Below, piece by piece: positions 52,205 to 64,000 of a DNA stretch of 64,000 bases. The stretch covers positions 12,220,038 to 12,284,037 of the forward strand of contig CM038923.1 in assembly GCA_021904315.1 (NCBI GenBank), in the 5' to 3' direction. The DNA comes from Sphagnum magellanicum (lineage: Eukaryota; Streptophyta; Sphagnopsida; Sphagnales; Sphagnaceae). Under the pieces are notes generated by a model, which worked only from the letters and a program-made list of their open reading frames with translations, was not told where the DNA came from and ran no database searches. The stretch's first letter is position 1. Every line of letters starts with the position of its first letter. The translations under genes and the position numbers were made by a program.

Positions 52205-55200
52205 CTAGAAGCAGAACATTGTCTCAAGAAGTGTCACATTGGAGAAAACTCATGACTGGGTCTAGACTTTGCAGCAGAGGATTAGAAATCCTTTCAATTC
52301 TCAGGTAATTGCTAGTCTGTAAGGACATCTTTTGGAATGTGATAATTGGTGAAAAGGATGCTGTAGGGGGTGCTTTTCTCAAGCATCAGAAGTCCTGAGG
52401 TGGATATGCCAAGAAATTCATGTTTAACTCAGTAGAACTGTTGTTTTTAGTGTAGTGATTGCTTTTATTCTGATTCTGCATGCCCAGTTTCATGGTGTCA
52501 GAAGAAAAGGAAAGGAGCAATCGCTTTGATGAAGGTGGTAACCATGAATGATGTTGGGACAAATATTGGCCCCGATGATGTTCTAGTGAGGGCATGGGTA
52601 TGATATCTGGTGATTGGAACAGCCTGATTAATACCATTAACCTGCTAACAGCCTGCAACCTAAGTGGTTAACCTTGCTAATTGTGTCACAAAGAGGATGA
52701 TACAGGTTAAAATTGCTTCCATGTGTCCAAAGTCAGTTGCAAGGTGTCCAAAATGTTTGCAAAGGCAAACCTTTGGTCATCATTGATTGCTTAGAATTGT
52801 TGTTGATAAAAGAAATCAGGTGCATGTGACAAAAGTTTGCAAGGAAAGCAGTAATACTGGTGCCAAGGGGTATTGGTATTTCTATGATCATGGAGCCAAC
52901 ACCCGTGTGATTGCTCAAATATTATCTAGAGAGTCTGAGTGTGAACTTGAAATTGTGAATGTAAAATGATTGATGTTGTGAAGGTGCACATTTTTTCATT
53001 GACCTGAACTGGGGATGAAAATTAGGTTTACTAAACACACATGTAAACTGTGTGGTGCCTTGCATTCTGTCCCACTGAAGTACAATGTCAAGTTCAACAA
53101 TTCACTGTCAAAATAATTGTTCTATTTTTCAAGATCCCATGTCCCCCGAAAAATTTCCAAAACATCTTTGAATTTTTTTGGGAAATTGAAAGTATAGGGG
53201 GAAGGCATGTCCCTGAGGGCATCCCATGGGGTGAGGGTTGAGCCCAAAGGGTGGTAGCCTGAGTGCCAAGGCCCAAGAAAGACATGGCACATGTCCCCTA
53301 AGGCACCTTCTCCAGCGTAAATACCTAAAATTTTTATCATGCTGTATTACCTTCCACATATGGACACACCTTTTGCAAAACAAAAGTTGCATTGAAGCAT
53401 CATGGGAGGCACATTTCCATTGGTGAGGTGTGTCAAAATACAAAGGGAAAGAACTTGCAGGTATTGAGGCATTTTGCAAGGGAGAGAAGCCAGGAGGAGG
53501 ATATAGTGAGAAAAGACAAAGTGCTTCACAAAGCATCACCATCTTGTCTTGTGAGATAGGCCACAGTGAACCAAGCACAGAGCAGTCCACATTGCAACAT
53601 GGATGGACTGGAGACAGGTAACACATTTCAGTTGTACTCCTATCTTGTAAAGGACTGGCAGTCTTCTCTTTTGGATTTATTCAGAGTCTATGGCTTTAAG
53701 TTACGTATATTTGTGCTTTCTAATTGTTTTGAGCTATGAAAAGACATATTTTTTATTAAATTACATATGAAAAGACACATTGTTTGGTTTTTTTTTTTCA
53801 ATTTTTAAAAATTATTATGTGTTCATTTTTTTTTGCAAAATATCTAGCAATACATTATATTAGCTATCACTTTGAATTCTTATTTATTTGTTTAATTATT
53901 TTTTTCAAAAAATGCAAATAAACTCATTACTTTCAATTGTAACATTCTTGAATTGATATTAAATAACCTTCAACTAATCCACCAGAGCTTTTTTCTAGTT
54001 CGGCTAGTGTTGTGGAGGAACACAAATATTGTCATATTCATAATCAAATATTTGTTCAATTTTAATAGTGGATTGACTACTATTTGGTGTAGGTCATTGG
54101 GAGTCTAATTCCAAAGGTTGTGGCTATTGGGTGTGGACCATTCATTCATTGGGAGTGGACTTGAAATATAATATACTAGTGTGAACCTTATGCATAATGC
54201 ACAGGTGTGTTATTTCAACAATGTTTGGTTGATGTTTTTGGTTTTTTAAAAAAACTTTTCTTTTCAAACAACTGTCCGTGGCCCGGGCGCCAAGCTCGGG
54301 CATTGTTTTTGAGAGACGGGCTGATTGTCTCCGGGTCCTATCTGGTCCGGTCTAGGGTAGGGTGGTAGGTACCTAGGATGATCCTATGACTTCAATAGGC
54401 TATGTGACCTAGGCTAGTAGGTACCTACTATCTACCTTACAAATAACGTTGCGATGAAATCACTGTCCGTTTGGAGCCACTTGAGTAATAACTGTCAGTT
54501 GGATATAGCCTTTAGACAAACAGACTTATTGAATTAATATATAGTATTGCTACTTCAAAGTGTGGTACCATTGCCAGTTGAATTCGAAAGAAGCAACAAT
54601 TTCACCATTTTCCAAACCAGATCCCATCCAAACCAAATCTGATTTTTTAAAAAATCTTCATTCCATTTTGGAAATGACCATTTTGAAAAGTATTAAAAGT
54701 ATTAAAAAATGTTTTTAAAATGGCCTGGCCTGCATGGCATATTTTGAATGAAACCAGAACCAACGCTGCTCCAGTTAACCTCTGGTTAGCCCTGGATTCA
54801 CCATGGATGACAATAAGTGGGGGGATAACTTTTTAATGCGATGATCAATTAGCCTTCCTTTGCCTAAACTTGTGAAACCCTTTAGGACATTGCCATACCT
54901 TATAACCAATGCATTCGGAAGCGTGTAATGTGTACATCAAATTGGCCTCGATTTTTGAACTTGGTCCTGACGTTTTTGAATTTGAAAAAAAGTGTCAGAA
55001 CTAGATTTGAAATGTTTAGAAATCTGAAGTACTAAGCTCAAACTGAAAAGTTAGAAATCGGAAGAACAAGGCTCAAAGCTGCATATGAAGAACCTCCAAA
55101 TAATATAAAATGTCAAAATCAAGACAAGAGGTTTAACAAAAAAAACAGAATTGCACTACACTGGTAGTACATTCATGGTTGGCTTCGGGAGAAGAATAGG

Positions 55201-55650
55201 TGCAAATGAAAAAAGAAAGTGCTTCATGTTCAAGATCCATAGTCCTTCAAGCAGCCTTTTTCCTTTTCATGAAATTTCAAGTTGTGAAATTAAAATTTCT
55301 TTGGTTGCAAATTTGTATGATTCTTTAGTTGAGAAAACATTCACCAAAATTTGGGGGAGGAAAAAAAAAACTTAAAAATCATACAAAATCACCAGATTCC
55401 TATATATGGTTCAAGTAGGTAGCCAAAAAAACTAAGGTCACTTAAAAAAATTCCTGGCATGGTTTGTTAAAAGCAAAATTTCACTAAATCAGCTTAATGG
55501 ATGAACACCACCACCTGGGATATGTCACAAAATTGTTTTTTTTTTATTTTATTTTTTTAAAATAAAAATAATAATTAAATAAATTTTAAACAAAAAAAAA
55601 AGCAGGTGCACTGGTGGATGCTGGTTCACTTTGGTCCAAAATTAGAACAA
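52205..55650. other. ABCC 3' region and gene-free spacer
   Basis: About 500 bp after the stop is probably 3' UTR and terminator. No further gene is recognisable: open frames such as 52,787-52,969 (+) and 53,626-53,129 (-) have no known domain. A small GC-rich patch (54,275-54,355; words GGCCCGGGCGCC and TCCGGTC) stands out from the AT-rich flanks. A motif at 55,603-55,640 resembles the internal motif of the family-B MITE. Confidence 0.45.
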
Positions 55651-55711
55651 CAATTCATATTTGCTGCCATTTTCCCTTTCATTCACAAAAGCCATATACA
55701 TTCTTCAAATT

Positions 55712-55752
55712 ATACACATACATACATACATACACACACATACATACATACA
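55712..55752 (+). repeat. CATA/CACA microsatellite
   Basis: Runs of CATA and CACA units about 610-650 bp before the pectin methylesterase start, followed at 55,800-55,890 by an irregular repeat of TGTGGGTCCCTT. Confidence 0.8.
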
Positions 55753-56361
55753 CCCCACAACATTTTTGTGTAGGGTAAGGCACCGCCCTCATTCACAGGG
55801 GCACAAAACATGTGAAAAACCCCTTGCTGTGGGTCCCTTAGTACTGTGGGTCCCTTACCCTGTGTCCCTCTGTCCCTTGCTGTGGGTCCGTCCCTATACC
55901 CTTCGTCGAGAAGCTCTGGAACGAGTAGAGCACGAATGCAGCAGTTCGTAGTTGCCAAAATCGTGTGTTGAAATTCTCAAGAGTCGAGCGCGAATGTCGA
56001 GATCTCTGTTGCTATCGAGATATTGTCAAGATCACGTTGATGATCATGCATCATGATACGGAAGGATTTCCCAACTTGGAGTGAGTCGGAAGCTGCTGCT
56101 GCTGTTGCTGCCTTCTTGTCATGGCGTGCGGAGCTGTGTCTAGAGCAGCAAAAGTACCACTAGGAAACCTTCCAAAAGAATTCATCCCCTGTGGTGGGTG
56201 AGTGGGAGTCGGAACGTTCAGCAAGCTTGTCGCAACGAGTACTTGAATCCCAGGGCACTTGATCATAAGGAAGCCTGGATTCTAAGATCTTTCTGTCTTC
56301 GGCAACAGCTTTGCAGTTCCTACACATAGTTCTCTACTGTTTGTAACTGTAGAGTCGCAGT

Positions 56362-58693
56362 ATGGCGACGTGGGTCGAAGCTCATGATGATGAGGATGAG
56401 GATGTAGCTGTGATGTCTCCTCTTTTGGGAGGTGTTGGAAGCATACCAACAGCAGCAGTTACTGGTGGGTTGTTCAAGGAGCTAGCGAGACTCTTTGGTA
56501 GTCTCGTTGTCAGGGTCGCACTACTTGTGCTTTTTGTTCTCGCCATTCTCTCGAACTACGCGGGCCCGAATGATCAGCTGTTGCTGCTTCGGGTTATGAG
56601 AGAGAAGTTGACGATGATGGGTGATCGCGACATGAATATTGACGCAGCTTGTCGTGTCACTCTTCATCCCGAGACTTGTAACGAAACTCTCCGTAGCTCC
56701 GGTCTGCATGGACCTTGTTGCAGTAAGGTCGTCGATGCGAGGGAACTGATGCTTCTATCCGTATCTAGTGCCGCACAAGGAGTGCAGAACACAATGGCCT
56801 CCGTTGATGCACTCGCGACCACGGCTCGTCGTGTACAGCAGCCGCTGCAGCTTCCAATTGTTGCTGTTGGAGCTTTGGAAGTTTGTGATCACACTCTCTC
56901 GTTGTCGATACACCAGCTGGGGGCAGCTCGCGCAGATCTCCAGCTGCTGCTGCTGGAAGCTGCTGCTTGGAAGAAAGTGGGAACTACTTCACTGTTGGAC
57001 GACGTGAAGACCAGGGTCACTGCTGCCATGGAGTTTCACACCACGTGCATCGACACGCTTACGGAGTCTGGAGTACTGTCGATGATGCCTAATGATCAGA
57101 GCCATGAGACCAGTGCCATATTCCAAGTCAAGGATCGAACTGATCAGCTCCTCAGCAACGCTATTGCTTTCATCAACGCTTTCTCCACGCATGGAAACCA
57201 CTTGCCTTCTTGGAGTTCACCAGTACTCTCGGACATTTCTCGACTTTTTTTGCATCCCACGACTTCTCTCTTCAGCTACCCATCTCCAGGTACACAATGC
57301 TCACATACCGCCCAACAAGATTCTGACAAGCAGTTGCAACGAAATACTCACATGTTGTCATTCTCCTTGTTGATTCTCCACTTATCCCAGTTGCTGCATT
57401 GTGGGTTCTGTCGTTCTTCTTCGCAGATGAGGCGAGGACTGAGGATCCTCCGAGTTGGGTGACATCGGAGCAGAAGAAGCAGTTGAACTTGGAAGGCGCC
57501 TCGTCGGTGAATCCTGTCAATGTGGTCGTGGCACAGGATGGGTCAGGGGATTTCACATCCGTGCAAGCGGCGGTGGATGCTGCACCTCAGACGGGGATCG
57601 CTACCGCGGAACGCTACGTGATTTACATCAAGAGCGGCGTGTATGACGAGCAAGTCATCGTCCCCACAGCAGCCACCAACTTTATGCTCCTGGGTGACGG
57701 TGCCGGTGCTTCGGTGATCACTGGAAACAGGAGTGTCGCTCTCACTCCTGGCATGACCACTTTCATGTCTGCAACTCTAAGTAAAAAAATTAAATCCAAA
57801 CTACCTACCCAAGTTCCACTTCTAGTGCAGCTGCAAATCTCGCTGCAGATCCATCTCTGACCATGTGCATTTGTCTGTCTCAGAGTTCGGTTCAGGGTTT
57901 AATAGGGTTCACGTCCGTGAACAGTCTCTTGCTTGTTAAGAGCTGCTGCTGCTGCCGCCATCTGAATAATGTACATCTTTGGATCATTCTGGTGTACGCA
58001 GTTATTGAAGGATCGGGCTTCATCGGGAAATCTTTCTCAGTGCAAAACACAGCAGGAGCTGCAGGCCAACAAGCGGTAGCGATGCGAGTGAGCGCGGACA
58101 AAGTCGCCTTCTACAAATGCACCGTCGATGGCTGGCAAGACACACTCTACACACATACGTTCCGTCAGTTCTACAGAAACAGCACAATCTTGGGCACTAT
58201 CGACTTCGTCTTCGGTAATGGATACGTCGCGTTTCAGTTCTGCACTCTCGTTGCTAAGAAATCCCCTGTCGTTGGACCCCAGAACACTTACACAGCTCAA
58301 GGGAAGACCGACCCGGGACAGACTACTGGGCTGTCTTTCCAGAGCTGTATCTTCGATGGCACCGCGGACCTCAAAGCAAACACGCAGCTATTCAAGACCT
58401 ACTTGGGGCGTCCTTGGAAACCTTACGCCACTGTCGTCAACCTCAAGTGCAATCTCCAGAGCATCATTGATCCTGCAGGTTGGCTTCCATGGAACACATC
58501 CGACTATGGCCTGTACACCTCCTTCTTGGCTGAGTACCAAGATGTTGGACCTGGAGCCAACGCGACGCTGCGCGTCAACTGGTCGCACCAGATCACTAAC
58601 GACACCATCGCTGCGCAGTATCAAGCTGTGCCTTTCGTTGCTGCGAGCTCTTGGGTACCCGCTACTGGAATTCCTCTCACCACCACTTTGTGA
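56362..58693 (+). CDS. PME: Pectin methylesterase with N-terminal inhibitor domain (type I, CE8)
   Basis: Exons 56,362-57,289, 57,427-57,780 and 58,002-58,693 give 657 residues; both introns are GT-AG. A cytosolic acidic tail is followed by a membrane anchor at about 47-65, typical of type-II secretion into the wall. The PMEI domain spans about 90-270 (DAACRVTLHPETC). The catalytic domain spans about 340-650, with GVYDE, QAVAMR (about 451-456), GWQDTLY (general acid Asp474), DFVFGN (nucleophile Asp495) and LGRPW (Arg564, Trp566). The enzyme removes methyl esters from homogalacturonan in the apoplast. Between the domains the usual RRLL-like processing site is replaced by EQKKQLNL, so cleavage may be atypical. 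The coding sequence is GC-richer than its surroundings. A 51-bp minisatellite begins 75 bp after the stop. Confidence 0.95.
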
Positions 58694-58767
58694 AACACAG
58701 AAACAAAACACAAGACAAACCCTAACTTAGGTGATGATGCCAAAACTTGCTATATTGTAATAACTAC

Positions 58768-59705
58768 CCCAATTTCTTTTTCCATCGCAAACAAAAAATT
58801 TCCTACCTTATTTTCAAACCCTAATTTCTTCTTCTTCCATGGCAAACAAAGATTTCCTACCTTATTTTCAAACCCTAATTTCTTGCTCCATGGCAAACAA
58901 AGATTTCCTGGCTTATTTCAAACCCTAATTTCTTCTTCCATGGCAAACAAAGATTTCCTGCCTTATTTTCAAACCCTAATTTCTTCTTCCATGGCAAACA
59001 AAGATTTCCTGGCTTATTCCAAACCCTAATTTCTTCTTCCATGGCAAACAAAGATTTCCTACCTTATTTGCAACCCCTAATTTCTTTCTCCATGGTAAAC
59101 AAAAGATTTCTTACCTTATTTTCAAACCCTAATTTCTTCTTCCATGGCAGACAAAAAATTTCTTACCTTATTTTCAAATCCTATTTTCTTTTTCCATGGC
59201 AAACAAAAAATTTCCTACCTTATTTTCAAGCCCTCAGTTCTTCTTCCATGGCAAACAAAAATTTCCTACATTATTTTCAAACCCTAATTTCTTCTTCCAT
59301 GGCAAACAAAAATTTCTTACCTTATTTTCAAACCCTCAGTTCTTCTTCCATGGCAAACAAAAATTTCCTACCTCATTTTCAAACCCTAATTTCTTCTTCC
59401 ATGGCAAACAAAAAGTTTCTTACCTTATTTTCAAACCCTAATTTCTTCTTCCATGGTGAACAAATTTTTTTCCTACTTCATTTTCAAACCCTAATTTCTT
59501 GCAGGAAAAGCTTCCTATATTGTTTACAAACCCTAATTCTTTCCATGGCAAGATTTTGTATATTATTTATTTATTTTTCAACCCTAATTTTTTCCATGGC
59601 AAAAAAACTTCCTATATCAGTTACAATCCTAATTACTTCCATGGCAAAACTTCATGTGTTAGTAGTTATAAGCCCTAATTTCTTCCTTAGCAAATACTTC
59701 CTGTA
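58768..59705 (+). repeat. 51-bp minisatellite, about 14 good plus 5 degraded units
   Basis: The consensus runs CCATGGCAAACAAA, ATTTCCTACCTTATTTTC, AAACCCTAATTTCTTCTT. Starts fall near 58,839, 58,890, 58,939, 58,990, 59,041, 59,092 and so on to 59,452, then units decay to about 59,700. Each unit holds the palindrome CCATGG and a telo-box-like AAACCCTAA. The period of 51 bp keeps a frame open for 225 codons (59,041-59,718). Two outlying units at about 60,150-60,232 lie beyond the inserted element at 59,724-60,131. Confidence 0.9.
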
Positions 59706-59723
59706 TTATTTGGGCTAGCACCG

Positions 59724-60131
59724 GACTATTAGTGACAATTTTCCTTTTTATTATATTCCCATGTGATTATCAAAATTTCATCATTATTTCAGTCGATGGC
59801 AAATTTAATTTTAATTAATTTAAATTTCTTGGATATGAAAAGACACATGTTAATTTGTTTTTTTATATCCATGTTGGTGGGTAATGAAAGGAATGAAATA
59901 ATTATAAGGATAGGAGATAGTCATTAAAGGAGTGAGGTAATTAAAAGGGTAAGAGATAATTATTAAAAAGGAAGTGAGATAGTTAGGCTTGGAAATGAAG
60001 TAATTATACTTGAAAATGTCTTTGAAATTGTCCAAGAATGATCATACAAAGTATTATGCAAAATCAATAAGGAGCCTACAAAAATTTATAAAAAATCACC
60101 CATTTACCAGTTTCTCAAAATTCTCGTCACT
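59724..60131 (+). mobile_element. Dispersed element copy 2, inserted in the 51-bp array
   Basis: Homologous to 43,706-44,123: shared blocks include a TTTAATTTTAATTAA tract, GATATGAAAAGA(C/T)ACATG, ATATCCATGTTGGTGG and GTCTTTG(A/G)AAT near the right side. The ends show an imperfect inverted repeat around TAGTGAC (left TATTAGTGACAA; right, reversed, TTCTAGTGACGA). It separates the main minisatellite from two more units, so it inserted after the array existed. It is non-coding and the class is uncertain. Confidence 0.65.
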
Positions 60132-60656
60132 AGAATTATATTTTATTATCTAAAACCCCTGATTTCTCCATGGCAAAACCTTTCTCTATTATTTTATAAA
60201 CCTTATATTTCTTGCATGGCAAAACTTCTTCTATTTGTTGACTCTACGTAGAAACGAATGTAGTCTTCATTTGTCCTACATTTTGAGGAATGTTCATCCT
60301 TGTGTGAGTAATTTGTCGCTTGATATGTTTTTGGAATTTTGTGTGGAACATTTCCTATTTTAGCATAAAATTGCATTGGGCATTTCAAAAACTGAAACAC
60401 CCACGAGCACGGCCATTCCAATTTTTGAACGGATTTGCATCATTTTTTCCCCTTGATATGAAATGGGCACTTGTTGGATACCTCCAATGTATCATGAAAA
60501 AAACCAAAAAATCATGTTGATTTTTATGCTTGGTAACACCCTTGAAGTTGGGGAATTCCACAAAAAAGTGCCCTTTGGTGGGCGCTTTGAGGGTGTTGCC
60601 CTACACATAATGTCCAAGACAAGCTGGGGCAACATCAACCTTTTGTGGTCGGAGTA

Positions 60657-61036
60657 GATCCATTGATGCTCAGTATGTGGCCCAACAAATTAAAATTGGA
60701 CGAAGAAAAGTCAAAACATGTCATTTTGGCTCAAGAAAATAGTTTTGGCCCAGCATTTTTCCACAAGATCCTGAGGTTGGTGAAAGGCACAGCAAAACCT
60801 GATAAAATATGATCTAACTGCCATGCAGAGTGTACCTACTAAATATGATTTGACTGGTGGTCCCTGTTTCTGATTGGTCAATCATAATGATTGGTCCATG
60901 TAGTCTACTAATAGTGATCTCTCATCTATTTCGCTTCCCAATTTGAGTTTTATGGGTGGGGTTGGAAAAAAAATTTAATAACTAAACTTCGATGTCAAAA
61001 ATAATTTTAGGGTCACATATTGAGCACCCTGGAGCA
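60657..61036. mobile_element. Decayed Tourist-like MITE (family A)
   Basis: Collinear with the element at 21,519-21,897 along its length (GAAGAAAAGTCAA, TGAGGTTGGT, TGATTGGTC, TTATGGGTGGGGTTG, GGTCACAT). The terminal repeats are degraded (left GATCCATTGATGCTC; right GAGCACCCTGGAGC). No clear target duplication remains, so it is older than the other copies. Confidence 0.7.
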
Positions 61037-61930
61037 ATGTTTTTTTTTGGAGCAAAATTTCGCTTTTTTTTTCAACCCAAAATGAGCATTGACGAATCCC
61101 ACAAAGGGATTTTTTTTTTCCTGCCCCATTTTACCAAAGGACCCCCTAGGTTTATTCGGCGTCATGATGATGAAGACAACACACAAACATGTGTCACCCT
61201 CTTGCCACCCTTGACAAATTGACTAGTAGTCAAACCCTCACCTAGGATTAATGTGGGTCGTCGGATTGTAGGCTTGGAGTCTGTCGATTTCATAACCTTA
61301 ATGCTTAGTTGACATCTCGTTTTGCCTTGCTTGGACACTTGTTAATTACAATTGCTATGTTCTATGTTCTAAGATACTACACCACAATGTGCACACTACA
61401 CATTCAAGAGTTTGGAGTTTGGGCCTTGGGTGCAACAAGAAGGAGACAAGCTAATGGCTTGGCATTTCCATTCATTCATAATCTTCATAAAATCTTCTCT
61501 TCTCTCCTCTTTAAAGTTTGTTGTTAGCAATAATGAGTGCTACGATTAACAATTCCAATTGCAACAAATTAGAATCATTAGGTTCTAGGAGACATTAAAC
61601 TTGGAACTTGGAAGGCTAGAGGTTAGACACTAGAGCTTAAGAGTCAACATTGCAACAATTCACTCACAAATCATGAGTCAAGAAGTTCTCGAACTGAACC
61701 CCTTTAAAGCCCACTATGTTTTTCATTTCAGTTCCACTATCCAAGTTCTTGTTTTCTTGCTTTTATTTGAATCGTCTAGATTCCAAATGTTTCAACCTCT
61801 TGTGTTTATGTTGCTAACTTTAGTCATAGCCCCAAAAGGCATTTAAAGTTTACTAAGTTGGTAAAAATAATGAAAACTAAACGTAACAAAATTCTCCGCA
61901 ACATCAAAACTAAATGGAACTTTATGATTA
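61037..61930. other. Gene-free spacer
   Basis: Contains T-rich tracts near 61,040-61,120. No recognisable gene. Confidence 0.4.
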
Positions 61931-61934
61931 GTTC

Positions 61935-62950
61935 TATCAAATGAGTGTTGTTTAAGTATCACATTCTCCTCATGAAAATGGCATTAAATGCTGCCACAAT
62001 ACCCTTTGTTCAATCTAATATATCTTTGTTCATTGATGTGGAAACTTTATTGGGGTTAAATGCAATGATGTCATTGTTAAAAGGATTATGTTCCTTAATT
62101 AAGTTTGCACAATTAAGGGATGTTTTGTCTGTGATAGCCAATCCTCTTTCAAGGGTGATGTGTTCATTAATTTCAAAGCTTTGAGAAACACTACCCATGA
62201 CAGCACTAGTTTGCATTAAATTACACATCTAAACATAAGCATTAATCATTTGGTTTTTGAATTTGCTAGCCAACAAATTTGGGACACATCTATAGATCAT
62301 ATGAGTGCACCTATTTTTGTTAGAAGGGAAATATATACAGATGTTGTTGCATATGTGAAACGACAATGTCAAGAACTTGCCATTCAACTTATTATAGAAT
62401 TACAAGGCAAGTTCCCCCCCAAGATCTTATGGATGCATTGGGAGTTGTTTACTCACAATATTAGTTGCAACTAGAACCTAAAAAAGGTTCAATGCTCATT
62501 TCACAATCATCAAACCAACCTTCTGTTAGCTTAAGAAGGTAGGACATGATGAAGAATGGGTTCCAAGCTTCTTTTTTGATGTTACTATTGACCTTCAAAG
62601 ATCTTTATTTGTTTTCACCATGACAAATAATGTTAAGTTAGCAATGTAAAAACCTATTTGATGTCAACCCAATAACCAAGTTATGGAAAACCTTTACTTC
62701 CTTTTAGATTTTTGAAGTCAAAATCCCAAAGTGCATCAAATTGGCCAAACTTACTATTGTGCAAATTATTGGTTTTGTTGAAAATGAATGTTGTTAATCT
62801 ATGAAACTATGGGATAGATTAACCATGCATTTGGAACTTGTGATTTGCATGTTTAGCCATAAGTTTTTCATTTTGAAAACCTTTCCTTTTGGTGGAACAA
62901 TTCAAACTGGAAGGACAACAAAATTCAGTATGGTGTAAAAAGTTGATGTT
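61935..62950 (+). pseudogene. Decayed hAT-like transposase relic (C-terminal part)
   Basis: Piecing frames together gives FKYHILLMKMALNAAT and ISLFIDVETL (61,950-62,050), then ASQQIWDTS, APIFVRREIYTDVV and ELQGKFPP (62,260-62,420). The end reads GFVENECC, then KLWDRLTMHLELVICMFSHKF and LKTFPF (62,770-62,900). The last block matches the end of hAT-type dimerisation regions (VEDER..., L..RL..HL). At least ten stops or shifts interrupt it. The hAT assignment is motif-based inference. Confidence 0.5.
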
Positions 62951-64000
62951 AAGGCCAATCTACATCCAACCTCCTTGTTTATGCTTCTTTTTGTATTCAA
63001 TATAATCATCGACTTTTTTTTTTTGCAAGTTAGGCTTTATGTTATTGTGGGCAAGACCTTTTTTGATCAAGGTTTGATTCCCCCATATAGCAATTAGTTT
63101 TAAAATAGATTTAAAATAACAATCATTAACAAAAAATTAGAGTACTTAGATGATGGACTGCAACTGCAAATTTGATTTAGAATATTTATAAGTAGTAAAT
63201 CAAACATAATCATTTCCTTTATCTAAAATAAACTACAATTTTTTTTAACATGTGACTTGACAGGTAGACACTCCATGTGTCCATGTCACAATTTTAGTTC
63301 CAATAAAGATTGGCAAGTAGCAAATTAGCTAAAACTGAAAATTGAAAAAATAAATTACGTTGAATCTGTTCTTGGGCCATTACCTGACATAATGATCGAG
63401 GCAAATTAGTACAACATGGATTTTCACCATGGAGGGGGTGTTTTTCAAAATATAGTGTTCACCCGCAAAAACATTATCAAAATTAATAAATCTTGCATTG
63501 TATGGCAAATGAGAAGTGACATTTTTTTGTTAATTAAGCACAAAAGTGATTTGATTAAACATCTCTTTACATAAAGGAGTATTCAAATGTGATGATAAAT
63601 AACCAATAATTGAATGTTAAGAATTTTTCAATTTATAATAATTCACATTCAATATGTTACATGACATCAAATCTAATGTGGCCACTTAGGTAGCAACTAG
63701 TGATAACTTGATGTTAAGGAAATGTTAAGACGATGTCAACTAAACATTAAATCTTGAAAAAACCAAATTTTCAATTAAAATGTGAATGTTATGTAGTAGT
63801 TCATAACATTGTTTTTAACCCCATGTTTATGTTGAGTAATAAAGTTCTCCAATCCCTAATATGTTCTCATTTTCCCAAATATTGTTCCATTTTGTCCACA
63901 TGTTATTTTTCATTGTCATGACAAAATTGCATCGTAACATTACAACAAAATGTGATTTTTTTTCACACACAACCATGGTTTCATGACACATGTGTGAGAT
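62951..64000. other. AT-rich spacer to window end
   Basis: Very low CpG and no recognisable gene or repeat unit. It may be further decayed transposon sequence. Confidence 0.4.

Noticed and set aside
53129-53626. 165-codon minus-strand open frame downstream of ABCC
   Set aside because: Cys/Pro-rich with no family resemblance; overlapping open frames on + are equally good, which argues for chance.
58768-59705. CRISPR-like array
   Set aside because: The units are contiguous with no unique spacers and the context is a plant nuclear genome; it is a minisatellite.
59041-59718. 225-codon open frame with 17-residue repeats
   Set aside because: It is a by-product of a 51-bp minisatellite; several units are 50 or 52 bp and shift the frame, and nothing else supports translation.

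Overview
The window is nuclear DNA from a land plant. The evidence is spliced genes with GT-AG (and two GC-AG) introns, plant-only protein types (a CASP-like membrane protein, a PMEI-pectin methylesterase, a plant-type ABCC transporter), an interstitial CCCTAAA telomere-type run, and relics of Gypsy, hAT-like and possible MULE-like elements. Short introns, about one gene per 16 kb, and strongly AT-rich spacers fit a bryophyte such as a moss. That placement is inference, and no single base proves it.

Four complete protein genes can be reconstructed with exon phases that all close. (1) A three-exon CASP-like gene on + (12,778-14,528; 195 aa). (2) An eleven-exon cytosolic NAD-dependent glyceraldehyde-3-phosphate dehydrogenase on - (19,549-15,375; 348 aa), convergent with the CASP-like gene across an 846-bp gap. 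(3) A full-length ABCC (MRP-type) transporter on + with only three exons (46,774-52,204; 1,530 aa). (4) A type-I pectin methylesterase with an N-terminal inhibitor domain on + (56,362-58,693; 657 aa).

Layout: 1-12.2 kb is gene-free, with a dispersed repeat, a CpG-rich patch at 5.2-5.4 kb and a cluster of Tourist-like MITEs at 10.8-11.4 kb. 12.2-20.1 kb holds the CASP-like and GAPDH genes; a 628-bp MITE sits in CASP-like intron 2. 20.4-22.7 kb holds a repeat rearranged relative to the copy at position 1, a 42-bp near-perfect palindrome and two abutting MITEs. 22.7-42.6 kb is an AT-rich, CpG-starved desert carrying decayed transposons. The clearest is a Ty3/Gypsy relic (39.1-42.0 kb); a possible MULE-like relic (35.9-38.0 kb) and an En/Spm-like fragment (28.2-28.7 kb) are less certain. 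43.6-46.8 kb holds a dispersed element between 44-bp direct repeats and three minisatellites leading into the ABCC gene. 58.8-59.7 kb is a 51-bp minisatellite starting 75 bp after the pectin methylesterase stop, followed by a second copy of the dispersed element, a decayed MITE and a hAT-like transposase relic.

The genes do not form a pathway. One is glycolytic, one acts at the vacuole or plasma membrane, and two act at the cell wall or plasma membrane. I found no convincing new multi-gene system. The most unusual observations concern genome structure: MITEs abutting at a shared target triplet, two adjacent GC-AG introns, the intron-poor ABCC gene, promoter-side and 3'-side minisatellites, and CpG-depleted transposon decay.
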